64,000 nt of DNA. Source: Lewinella sp. LCG006. GTDB taxonomy: Bacteria; Bacteroidota; Bacteroidia; Chitinophagales; Saprospiraceae. The notes beneath the pieces were generated by a model. The model searched no databases. It was not told the origin of the DNA and was given only the letters and a program-made list of their open reading frames with translations. The stretch is from assembly GCF_040784935.1 (NCBI RefSeq), contig NZ_CP160680.1, forward strand, positions 3,070,501 through 3,134,500. The letters run 5' to 3'. The position numbers and the translations under genes were made by a program. Positions 16,322-23,427 of this stretch are shown one piece after another. Each line of letters starts with the position of its first letter. Positions within the stretch are counted from its first letter, which is position 1.

Positions 16322-18142
16322 ATGAAAAGTTTCTGGCGTTTAATTCGTTATTTAGGGCGCTACCAATCTTTGGTGGTAGCTGCCATTGGGTGCAATATCC
16401 TTACCGCAGTTTTTACGGTCATTAGCATCCCGATGCTGATTCCCTTTTTTCAGATCTTGTTCGACCGGACGGAGATGGCCGTAGCGGCACCATCCAGGCC
16501 GCTGGGTTTTAGCAATGTCACCGAACATCTCAATTATCAGTTTACTCAATTGATCAATACCCAGGGGCAGGAGACTGCGCTGGCTTACGTCTGTGTAGCC
16601 ATTGTGGTGGTCTATCTTCTTCGCAATCTCTTCAGGTATTTGGCACTGTATTTTATGGCACCCGTTCGCAATGGTGTGATTCGTGACCTCCGCGATGAAA
16701 TGTTTGAGCAAGTGCTGACTTTACCGCTGTCTTACTTTGGCGAAGAACGCAAGGGGGATCTGCTGTCGCGCCTTACCAGTGATGTGCAAGAAGTAGAATC
16801 ATCGATTTTGAATATGCTGGAAGTGGTTTTCCGAGAGCCGCTCATCATTACGGGGGCGCTGGCCTTTATGATCTACGTAAGTCCCGGATTGACGGTGTTT
16901 GTATTTCTTTTGATCATCTTCACAGGGGTGGTGATTGGTGGCCTGGGTAAGCGCCTCAAGCGCACCTCTACGCAGGTGCAGGATCGTTTAGGCCATCTAC
17001 TGAGCTTGGTGGAAGAAGGTCTGGGGGGATTGCGAATTATCAAAGGTTTTGCGGCGGAAGATTACCAACGCAAGAAATTTTCTAACGCCAATAATGACTA
17101 CCGCAACCTACTGACCAAGCTGTTGCGTCGGAGAGACCTCGCCTCGCCACTGTCAGAATTTTTGGGCATTGCTACTGTAGCCGCCTTGCTTTGGTACGGT
17201 TCCCGGCAGGTGTTCAGTGGCGTATTGGATGCGGAAACCTTTATCACCTTCATTTTTGCGTTCTACAATGTTATCGACCCCGCTAAAAATATCGCCAAAG
17301 CCACTTCCAATATCCAACGCGGCATTGGTGCTTTTGAGCGCATTGAAAGGCTGCTGGATGCCGTGAACAACCTACCCGAAGCACCCGACGCCAAGTCGAT
17401 CAGCACCTTCAACGAAGGAATCAGCTACCGGCAAGTAGGTTTTCGTTACCGCGATGTAGAAGGCCCCGTCCTGCAAAATATCAACCTGGACATCGACAAA
17501 GGCAAGGTTATTGCACTGGTTGGAGCCTCCGGTGCAGGCAAGAGTACCCTGGTAGATCTGCTCCCGCGCTTCTACGACGTTACCGAAGGCGGTATTTTCA
17601 TCGACGGGATCGATGTGCGCCAGTTGCGTCGGCGTGAACTACGCAGACTACTGGGCATCGTTAGCCAGGAGGCCATCCTCTTCAATGACACTATTTACAA
17701 TAATATCGTTTTTGGTCTGGAGGGAGTGAGCCAACAAGCGGTGGAAGAAGCCGCCCGTATTGCCAATGCCCACGAGTTTATCATAGCTACCGAAAATGGC
17801 TACGGTACCAATATCGGCGACCGGGGCAACAAGCTCTCCGGTGGTCAGCGGCAGCGCCTCACCATCGCGCGAGCTATATTACGCAACCCGCCCATCCTGA
17901 TCCTCGACGAAGCAACTTCTGCACTCGACTCCGAAAGTGAGCGACTGGTACAGGATGCCCTGACAAAACTGATGCAGGGCCGTACGGCGGTAGTGATCGC
18001 CCACCGCCTGAGCACCATCCAGCACGCCGATGAGATCATCGTCATGCGCGAAGGCCGGATCGTCGAACGAGGTACCCACCTGGGTTTATTAGAGCAAGAT
18101 GGGGAATACCGGAAGTTGGTAGCCTTGCAGGGTTTGGAGTAG
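16322..18142 (+). CDS. ABC exporter, MsbA-like (fused permease and ATPase)
   Basis: From the ATG at 16322 (MKSFWRLIRYLGRYQ) this encodes 606 residues. The N-terminal half is an exporter membrane domain with six segments; the C-terminal half is a nucleotide-binding domain with Walker A GASGAGKST, signature LSGGQRQR, Walker B ILILDEATSALD and the H-loop AHRLST. The size and order match MsbA-type homodimeric half-transporters that flip lipids or export lipophilic compounds. The GTG at 16256 gives an implausible extension. Substrate unknown; lipid A core export is the default guess. A LolC/E-type permease gene follows after 84 bp. Confidence 0.9.
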   Translation: MKSFWRLIRYLGRYQSLVVAAIGCNILTAVFTVISIPMLIPFFQILFDRTEMAVAAPSRPLGFSNVTEHLNYQFTQLINTQGQETALAYVCVAIVVVYLLRNLFRYLALYFMAPVRNGVIRDLRDEMFEQVLTLPLSYFGEERKGDLLSRLTSDVQEVESSILNMLEVVFREPLIITGALAFMIYVSPGLTVFVFLLIIFTGVVIGGLGKRLKRTSTQVQDRLGHLLSLVEEGLGGLRIIKGFAAEDYQRKKFSNANNDYRNLLTKLLRRRDLASPLSEFLGIATVAALLWYGSRQVFSGVLDAETFITFIFAFYNVIDPAKNIAKATSNIQRGIGAFERIERLLDAVNNLPEAPDAKSISTFNEGISYRQVGFRYRDVEGPVLQNINLDIDKGKVIALVGASGAGKSTLVDLLPRFYDVTEGGIFIDGIDVRQLRRRELRRLLGIVSQEAILFNDTIYNNIVFGLEGVSQQAVEEAARIANAHEFIIATENGYGTNIGDRGNKLSGGQRQRLTIARAILRNPPILILDEATSALDSESERLVQDALTKLMQGRTAVVIAHRLSTIQHADEIIVMREGRIVERGTHLGLLEQDGEYRKLVALQGLE

Positions 18143-18177
18143 GGGTGCTCGTTCCGAGTTATCGGAACGAACACCCC
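18142..18177. other. Strong stem-loop after the ABC exporter
   Basis: GGGGTG-TCGTTCCGA pairs with TCGGAACGA-CACCCC around the loop GTTA: 15 paired bases with one C/A mismatch. The stem overlaps the stop codon. It is followed by an A-run rather than a T-run, so it is not a textbook intrinsic terminator for the plus strand. It may stabilise the mRNA end. Confidence 0.6.
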
Positions 18178-18212
18178 CAAAAAAAACACTCCAAAAACCT
18201 CCACACAAATTG

Positions 18213-18220
18213 TACCTTTG
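18213..18220 (+). promoter_or_regulatory. -7 box just upstream of the LolC/E-like gene
   Basis: TACCTTTG fits TAnnTTTG and lies only 6 bp before the ATG at 18227. If used, it would give a leaderless or nearly leaderless transcript. No clear -33 box was found. Confidence 0.35.
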
Positions 18221-18226
18221 CTCTCC

Positions 18227-19447
18227 ATGAATTTACCCCTCAAAATAGCGCGCCGTTATCTTTTTGCTCGGCGTTCCACCAATGCGATCAATATCATTAC
18301 TGGTATTGCGGTTTTTGGCGTAGCTGTTGGTACGGCGGCCCTGATTCTTATCCTCTCGGTTTTTAATGGGTTTGAAGACTTGTTCCTAACCCTCTACAAC
18401 AGCTTCAACCCTGATGTGACGGTCACGCCCGCCAAGGGCAAAACCTTCGCTGCCGATACCGTGATGCTGGAGCAACTCTATGCGCTCGAAGGCGTAGCCG
18501 TGATCTCGCAAACCCTGGAAGAAAAAGCCCTCTTTGAGTACAAAGACAACCGCGATTTTGGCCTGCTCAAAGGGGTCGACGAATTCTACAAGCAGGTCAC
18601 GGGCATCGACTCCACCGTGAGGGAAGGGTTTTATGACCTGGAAGAAGAAGGCGGCAATAAGGCCGTCATCGGGCAAGGTATCCGCAACCGGCTGGGCATT
18701 GATGTCGATGATCCTTTCAACCCACTCACCATCTACTGGCCCAAACGCAAGAAGGCTGGCCCTTTCGATACCCGCCCATTCAAGTCGGTTCAGGTGCAGC
18801 CAGTCGGTACTTTTTTGGTACAGCAAGATTTTGAAAACCAGTACGTACTTACTTCCATCAAGCTGGCGCGGGAATTGCTGGAACGGCCCGATGCCTGTAC
18901 CTCGCTAGAGATAGACCTCAAAGACGGTTTTGAAATTGCCAGCATTTACGATGCCATTCGTACCATCGTAGGCCCGGAGATGGAAGTCAAAAACCGCTAC
19001 GAACAGGAAGCCTCCTTCCTGCGGCTGATGCGGGTAGAAAAGTGGCTCAGCTTTGCCATCGTTGGCTTGATGATGCTCTTGGTAAGTTTCAACCTGATCG
19101 GCGCACTGTGGATGATTGTGCTCGAAAAACAGCCCGATATTGCTATCCTGAAATCCATGGGTATGACCGAACAAGGAGTTTACCGCCTCTTCCTCTACGA
19201 AGGCCTGCTCATGTGTGGTGCCGGCATTCTCATCGGTTTTATCCTCGCTACGGTCATTTACATCCTGCAAGTGACGGTAGGTATTATCACCCTGCCCGGA
19301 GGTATGCTCATCGATGCTTACCCCGTGAGCTTGCGTTGGTTTGATTTCCCCCTCGTGGCACTTACCGTTGGTACCATTGGTGCCTTGGCTTCCATTTTAC
19401 CCGCACTAAGAGCGCGCCGGGTATCTGCGATCATTAAGGCGGAGTAA
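18227..19447 (+). CDS. LolC/LolE-type ABC permease (FtsX/MacB family)
   Basis: The chosen ATG at 18227 gives 406 residues beginning MNLPLKIARRYLFARRSTNAINIIT, the classic LolC/E N-terminus; the TTG at 18218 only adds three residues. The topology is also typical: one N-terminal membrane segment (about 20-45), a large periplasmic domain (about 46-265) and three C-terminal segments with an FtsX domain (IAILKSMGM..GVYRLF). Lol permeases release lipoproteins from the inner membrane for transfer to the outer membrane, here a suitable need given the many lipoproteins in the window. The LolD-type ATPase is not adjacent. Confidence 0.85.
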   Translation: MNLPLKIARRYLFARRSTNAINIITGIAVFGVAVGTAALILILSVFNGFEDLFLTLYNSFNPDVTVTPAKGKTFAADTVMLEQLYALEGVAVISQTLEEKALFEYKDNRDFGLLKGVDEFYKQVTGIDSTVREGFYDLEEEGGNKAVIGQGIRNRLGIDVDDPFNPLTIYWPKRKKAGPFDTRPFKSVQVQPVGTFLVQQDFENQYVLTSIKLARELLERPDACTSLEIDLKDGFEIASIYDAIRTIVGPEMEVKNRYEQEASFLRLMRVEKWLSFAIVGLMMLLVSFNLIGALWMIVLEKQPDIAILKSMGMTEQGVYRLFLYEGLLMCGAGILIGFILATVIYILQVTVGIITLPGGMLIDAYPVSLRWFDFPLVALTVGTIGALASILPALRARRVSAIIKAE

Positions 19448-19520
19448 GGTTGGTGTAAAAGTTGGGTAGGTGTAAGCGTGTAAGCGTTGTTTTGATTTTC
19501 CTAGTAGCACTGACTACCCC

Positions 19521-19564
19521 AAACAACCTACGTGTGCCCCGTTAATTCCGACTTCCGATTTCCC
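19521..19564 (+). repeat. Heptamer intergenic repeat, copy A (left part, split by an IS)
   Basis: AAACAACCTACGTGTGCCCC followed by TTCCGAC-type heptamers matches copies at about 54217-54250 and 57033-57070, and inverted copies at about 52916-52945 and 53091-53122. The element resumes after the IS at 21326-21350, with ACTTCCGACTTC and TAACCCTTACACC, the same right end as the copy at 54290. Confidence 0.8.
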
Positions 19565-19596
19565 ACGGTCTTTTCGCGTAAGACGAAAGTGAGTTC
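19565..19596 (+). repeat. Left terminal inverted repeat of the IS
   Basis: Thirty-two bases beginning ACGGTCTTTTCGCGTAAGAC and ending GAGTTC are the exact reverse complement of 21294-21325. The transposase stop codon overlaps the inner 2 bp. Confidence 0.93.
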
Positions 19597-21268
19597 ACGC
19601 CTCCCATGGATGACGATAAATATCTGTTGGCAATCGCATCATCTTAAGCAACCTCAGGTGATGTTCTTCGATGCCCTGCAAGTGTACGCTGGCTTTGTGA
19701 TCATCAGTCATTATGTAGATCATCTGGACGCTTCGGAACGCGCTTAAGACCAGCGATGTGGTAGGTCGCTCAACTTTGCGGCCGGGATTGCCGGGCACCA
19801 GATTGGTAAGATAGCTGTTTTGTTCGCTTTTCAGTGTTTGGCGGATGGTGTATTGCCACAGATTATAGTACTGTAGAGCCAGCATTAGTATGCGCAACAT
19901 GGCTTGGATGCGATTTTCTTTTTTCAGGAAGATTGGCGTAAGCGAGGTGCATTTGGTCAACAGCAAATGAAAATGCTGCTCGATACGATACTCCTCCCAG
20001 TAACAAAGTACCACCTCGCAAGCCGAGAGTCTATCCGAAGGAGCGTTAGTGGCCATCACGCGCCATCCGGCCAGTTGCTGTTCGATGTTGTTTTGCTGCT
20101 CGTCCAGTGTAAGTTCCACACTGCAAGGTTCGGCCGGGTCCTGAGATAGTGTGATCTTCCAGCTGTATAGGTGAGCGACTTTGTGCTTGTCCAGTATCTT
20201 GTTGATGGTTCGTTCAGCTTCCTCTACCGACTTGATCGTTTTACGACCTCGGTTGCGCGTGAAGCGCAGTCTGACCTCCTGGCAAGCGGTCTGGCAGCGT
20301 TGCTCTAGTTGGGCAACTTGGCGCTTGCGTAGATTCAAGCTACATACCCCGAATAGCCTTTGGGTGTGAATCGTGCCGTCAGCGGAGATGATTTCACGTG
20401 CGGGCAGCTCTTTAACCAGCGCGATGGCTTGTGAATCCTTACTTCCCGCCGCCTGACGCATTACGCGTTCGGCGGGCTCTTGTTGTTGCTCAATCCACTC
20501 ACGGGCTTGCATTAATTCCTCTCGTGAGTATTGTCGTTGAGCCAATGGGCCCAAGTAGTAGTTGCCGCTGTCAGCAATGAAACACATATTGTACTGATTA
20601 CACAGCTTGCGGTCTCCCACTACCAGTACTCCTTTGGACTTGAGACCTTGTTCCCAGGCCTGTTCCAAGGCTGGCACGTAAAGCTTGTCGTCACTGTTTT
20701 GCCCTGCTACCACGTTCAGAGCCAGTGGCAGGTTGGCTTTGTCTATAGCCAGTAGCATCAATTTTACCTGAGGTAGGGCCAAACCCGTGGCATTATGCCC
20801 CAACTGAAAAATGCCTTCTGTTTCTCGATGACTTTGAGCCGTGGTACTGTCGATACGCACCGTATCAAGGGGACCTTGATCAGTACCGTTGTCCAGATCG
20901 TAAAACCGAATTAGCGATTGGTTATGATCGCGCTGAAAGGACATCCAGCGCTCATCGTCCTTAGACAGGTAGTCCAGCAGACTACCCAAACGGTCATCAC
21001 TGAGATAAGCAGCCTGAAAATCAGCTTCATCCAAAAGCCAACTCAACGTGCGCTCCAAGCCCAAAGCCCAGTCTTCTACGTTGTACAGTCGATGATCGTT
21101 CTCGCTCAGAATATAGACCAGAAAAGCCTCCAATGTCTTGCCAATACTGGTTCCCTGCCACAAATGATGAGTAGGATAGTGCTTGTCCACGCGCTGGGAC
21201 AAACCGGTCGATTGGAGTAGGCGACTAATCGCCGGTAGATCGCCTACAGGCTCTGCTTTGATCAGCAT
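19595..21268 (-). CDS. DDE transposase, IS4 superfamily (IS1634-like)
   Basis: This 557-residue transposase catalyses cut-and-paste movement of its element. The catalytic triad is readable: Asp140 in VRIDSTT, Asp219 in LVVGDRKL and Glu430 in YRIEQHFHLLLTK, which resembles the Y-R-E-K signature of IS4-type enzymes. The segment IFQLGHNATGLALPQVKLML corresponds to the GHSKDxRPDLxQ region of the IS1634 group. The frame is uninterrupted, and its start lies 25 bp inside the right terminal repeat. Family-level assignment is confident; the IS1634 subgroup is likely but unverified. Confidence 0.9.
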   Translation of the reverse strand: MLIKAEPVGDLPAISRLLQSTGLSQRVDKHYPTHHLWQGTSIGKTLEAFLVYILSENDHRLYNVEDWALGLERTLSWLLDEADFQAAYLSDDRLGSLLDYLSKDDERWMSFQRDHNQSLIRFYDLDNGTDQGPLDTVRIDSTTAQSHRETEGIFQLGHNATGLALPQVKLMLLAIDKANLPLALNVVAGQNSDDKLYVPALEQAWEQGLKSKGVLVVGDRKLCNQYNMCFIADSGNYYLGPLAQRQYSREELMQAREWIEQQQEPAERVMRQAAGSKDSQAIALVKELPAREIISADGTIHTQRLFGVCSLNLRKRQVAQLEQRCQTACQEVRLRFTRNRGRKTIKSVEEAERTINKILDKHKVAHLYSWKITLSQDPAEPCSVELTLDEQQNNIEQQLAGWRVMATNAPSDRLSACEVVLCYWEEYRIEQHFHLLLTKCTSLTPIFLKKENRIQAMLRILMLALQYYNLWQYTIRQTLKSEQNSYLTNLVPGNPGRKVERPTTSLVLSAFRSVQMIYIMTDDHKASVHLQGIEEHHLRLLKMMRLPTDIYRHPWEA

Positions 21269-21293
21269 ACAGTTTTCTTATAAAACGCTTTGC

Positions 21294-21325
21294 GAACTCA
21301 CTTTCGTCTTACGCGAAAAGACCGT
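21294..21325 (-). repeat. Right terminal inverted repeat of the IS
   Basis: It is the exact 32-bp reverse complement of the left end, beginning GAACTCACTTTCG and ending AGACCGT. Confidence 0.93.
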
Positions 21326-21444
21326 CCCACTTCCGACTTCTGTAACCCTTACACCTTCCACCCTTCCACATTTTTCACCTACACACAATAGGGGGCTTTC
21401 TCTAGTAGTTACATCTATTCAATGTAACAAAGATTACCCTTTGT

Positions 21445-21462
21445 CTTAACACCGTTGTTAAG
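21445..21462 (+). promoter_or_regulatory. Palindrome before the DUF2807 gene
   Basis: CTTAACA-CCGT-TGTTAAG is a perfect 7-4-7 inverted repeat, 27 bp before the ATG at 21490. It could be an operator or a 5'-leader hairpin. Confidence 0.35.
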
Positions 21463-21489
21463 TACGGAGAACCATAAAAAACCAAAAAG

Positions 21490-22158
21490 ATGAAATACCT
21501 ACTGTTTGTTTTTCTGTTGGCAACCCAAATTACTTACGCACAAGAAACGCGCCAGATTGGGCCTTTCAGTGGGTTGATAGTGAGTGGAAAACTGGAAGTT
21601 TACCTGGAGCAAGGCGAAACCGATCAGGTAATTATTGAAAGCACAGACTATCCCGAAGGAGAACTCAATATCAGCCTCAAAGGCAGTACCCTCAAGTTGA
21701 GTTTGGTAGACGGTTGGATCAAAGGCGACCGCCGTCTGCGTTTGCGTGTGCAGTACCGTAGTCTTGACGAAATTCGGGTGCTTGCGGGTGCTGCCCTAAG
21801 TAGCCGGGAAGTGATTACGGCTGATCGGTTGGAGCTCAAAGCCGGAAGTGGCGCGGAAGTAGAATTGGAGTTAGAAGTGCATACCCTTGAGTCTTCTGCT
21901 ACCGAAGGCGCCAGTGTAGAACTGTCGGGAAAAGTTAAAAACCAGTATGCCACCGCCAACACAGGTGGAGAATACGATGCGTCTCGCCTAGCTTCGGATC
22001 ATACCGAGGTGAAATCCAATACCGGTGGTTTAGCCCGCGTAGTCGCCAACGAACACCTGGATGCCGTAGCAAACACGGGTGGGCGTATCCAATATTCCGG
22101 CGATCCTCAAGAAAAGTATACACGCAGTAACTTAGCTGGGGAGATCAGAGGATATTAG
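21490..22158 (+). CDS. DUF2807 (GIN-domain) exported protein
   Basis: The 222-residue product has a signal peptide (MKYLLFVFLLATQITYAQ) followed by a DUF2807/GIN domain, a right-handed beta-helix-like fold with repeating short strands (LELKAGSGAEVELELEV, LESSATEGASVELSG, ATANTGGEYDAS, VKSNTGGLARV). Such proteins are common in Bacteroidota and have been labelled adhesin heads, but their function is not established. The C-terminus (EIRGY) lacks a T9SS domain. It begins downstream of the IS and the repeat remnant, with its own leader. Confidence 0.85.
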   Translation: MKYLLFVFLLATQITYAQETRQIGPFSGLIVSGKLEVYLEQGETDQVIIESTDYPEGELNISLKGSTLKLSLVDGWIKGDRRLRLRVQYRSLDEIRVLAGAALSSREVITADRLELKAGSGAEVELELEVHTLESSATEGASVELSGKVKNQYATANTGGEYDASRLASDHTEVKSNTGGLARVVANEHLDAVANTGGRIQYSGDPQEKYTRSNLAGEIRGY

Positions 22159-22439
22159 CGCTAAGTATTATAACGGAAATGCTCAACTTTCACTAGAGAT
22201 TTTTCCGTCCCTGAGGGATACGCTACGGTCTTTGGTGAAATGAAGTTAACGTGAGGTTGGTGCACAAGCTCTTGTAAGTAGAAGAAGCCCCTCCTCCAAC
22301 TTCACGGTATTGAGTTAGTACTAGGTACTCAGATAGAACACCTCATTTATTCAAGTACACCGTACCCAATGCTAAGTACAGTTAGATCGGGGTAATTGCC
22401 TGGAGGTCAGGTTCTTAAGTCCTGGACTTGCGTTAAGTT

Positions 22440-22480
22440 AGAATGGAAATGGTTGCCGCCGGTGCAATCATTTCCATTCT
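22440..22480. terminator. Long stem-loop downstream of araR
   Basis: AGAATGGAAATG (22440-22451) pairs perfectly with CATTTCCATTCT (22469-22480), and the inner bases extend the stem to 17 bp with one wobble. It lies 11 bp beyond the araR stop and between convergent genes, so it may terminate both; neither side has a strong T-run. The rest of 22159-22491 shows no gene. Confidence 0.5.
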
Positions 22481-22491
22481 CTATTTAGGAG

Positions 22492-23184
22492 CTAAATAAG
22501 GTTCAAGACAAACTGATTGTCGTCTCTTTTCTCATATTTTTCAGCATTAAACTGGTACAGATAAGACCCCTTCCTGGAGGAGCTCATGTCCTTTTCGTCC
22601 AAGCGATCTATGACGTCCAGCGAACGAATTTTATTGATGAAATTTCGTTTATCCAGTTTGATGTCAAAAATTGCTTCGTAGAGCTTTTGCAGTTGCCGCA
22701 TGGTAAATTTCTCCGGCAGAAGCTCAAATCCAATGGGTTTGGTTTTGGCTCGGGTTCTCAGCTTTTTGATCGCGGTATCAATCATTTGATCATGATCAAA
22801 GATAAGCTTTGGTGCTTTGGATACACTAAACCAATTCGCCGAAAATTGTTTGATTAATTTTTCGCTGTGCTGCTGAATATTGATCAATGCATAGTAAGCT
22901 GTAGAAACGGTTCGATCTACAGGGTCCCGATCAATCTTACTGAAAGTAGCGACCTGTTCCATGTAAATATTATCCAGTCCGGTATAAAGGTTGAGAATTC
23001 GCCGGGCAGCTTCTTCTAATGTTTCCGAGTGCTTGAGGAATCCTCCTTCCAGCGACCATTTCCCCTTTTCCGGCTCAAAGTCACGTTTGATCAAAAGTAC
23101 TTTCAAGTCTTCGTCGTCGAAACCAAAGATGATGCAATCCACGGCTAGTAGGACCTTGTCTTCTTTGTCGTAATTGTGGATCAA
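22492..23184 (-). CDS. araR: AraR-type transcriptional regulator (Nudix sensor with winged HTH)
   Basis: The 230-residue protein has an N-terminal Nudix fold (about 8-140) and a C-terminal winged-helix domain (about 150-225), the NrtR/AraR layout. The Nudix box starts correctly (Gly48-x5-Glu54, Arg62), but the catalytic glutamates are lost: Ile63, Leu66 and Tyr67 replace the REUXEE acids. It should therefore bind rather than hydrolyse a ligand. In Bacteroides, AraR of this family represses L-arabinose genes and is released by arabinose. Divergence from susC of a complete arabinose locus makes the same role very likely here. A MutT-type hydrolase is the rejected alternative. Confidence 0.88.
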   Translation of the reverse strand: MIHNYDKEDKVLLAVDCIIFGFDDEDLKVLLIKRDFEPEKGKWSLEGGFLKHSETLEEAARRILNLYTGLDNIYMEQVATFSKIDRDPVDRTVSTAYYALINIQQHSEKLIKQFSANWFSVSKAPKLIFDHDQMIDTAIKKLRTRAKTKPIGFELLPEKFTMRQLQKLYEAIFDIKLDKRNFINKIRSLDVIDRLDEKDMSSSRKGSYLYQFNAEKYEKRDDNQFVLNLI

Positions 23185-23264
23185 GGTTAGTTCTTTATTA
23201 AAAGTTAGTAGGAAGATTTTTATTACGCAAACCTAAGAGGATTATCCTAGAGTTTCAAAAAGAT

Positions 23265-23283
23265 AAATGTGAAAAACACACAA
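23265..23283 (+). promoter_or_regulatory. Candidate AraR operator 1
   Basis: AAATGTG-AAAAA-CACACAA has the TGTG-N5-CACA core shared with the palindrome at 23387-23405. It sits 81 bp before the araR ATG (minus strand) and upstream of the susC promoter. A regulator site is inferred from position and symmetry only. Confidence 0.4.
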
Positions 23284-23286
23284 AAA

Positions 23287-23304
23287 ATTATATTCTTATA
23301 TAAT
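23287..23304 (+). promoter_or_regulatory. AT-rich palindrome in the araR-susC region
   Basis: ATTATAT-TCTT-ATATAAT is a perfect 7-4-7 inverted repeat, 50 bp upstream of the -33 box of susC. It could be an operator or a structural AT-rich site. Confidence 0.4.
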
Positions 23305-23353
23305 CCATATAGGCGCATAAAAATGTATGGGTGTAAAAATAATCAAAAAATAA

Positions 23354-23385
23354 TTTGCTTCTGAAGAAAGGAAAAACTATTTTTG
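23354..23385 (+). promoter_or_regulatory. Promoter of susC, -33/-7 type
   Basis: TTTG (23354-23357) and TATTTTTG (23378-23385) match the Bacteroidota -33 TTTG and -7 TAnnTTTG consensus exactly, with 20 bp between them. Transcription should start near 23391, inside the palindrome described next, and give a leader of about 35-40 nt. Confidence 0.8.
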
Positions 23386-23386
23386 C

Positions 23387-23405
23387 AAGTGTGGATTTCA
23401 CACTT
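23387..23405 (+). promoter_or_regulatory. Candidate AraR operator 2, over the transcription start
   Basis: AAGTGTG-GATTT-CACACTT is a perfect 7-5-7 inverted repeat beginning 2 bp after the -7 box. A protein bound here would block transcription, the expected geometry for a repressor such as AraR. Confidence 0.6.
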
Positions 23406-23427
23406 ATTATTTTCAACTCTTAACTTT

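Larger units (their letters stand above)
19565..21325 (-). mobile_element. Intact insertion sequence of the IS4 superfamily (IS1634-like), 1761 bp
   Basis: The element is bounded by perfect 32-bp terminal inverted repeats (19565-19596 and 21294-21325) and carries one full-length DDE transposase on the minus strand. CCC directly precedes the left end and follows the right end, so the target duplication may be only 3 bp or is ambiguous. It sits inside a heptamer-type intergenic repeat, between the LolC/E-like gene and the DUF2807 gene, and breaks no recognised gene. The intact ends and frame suggest recent insertion. Confidence 0.9.

Noticed and set aside
18142-18177. Intrinsic terminator call for the stem after the ABC exporter
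   Set aside because: An A-run, not a T-run, follows the stem on the plus strand; kept only as a stem-loop.
22492-23184. Active Nudix hydrolase
   Set aside because: The catalytic acidic residues of the Nudix box are replaced, and a winged-helix domain follows.
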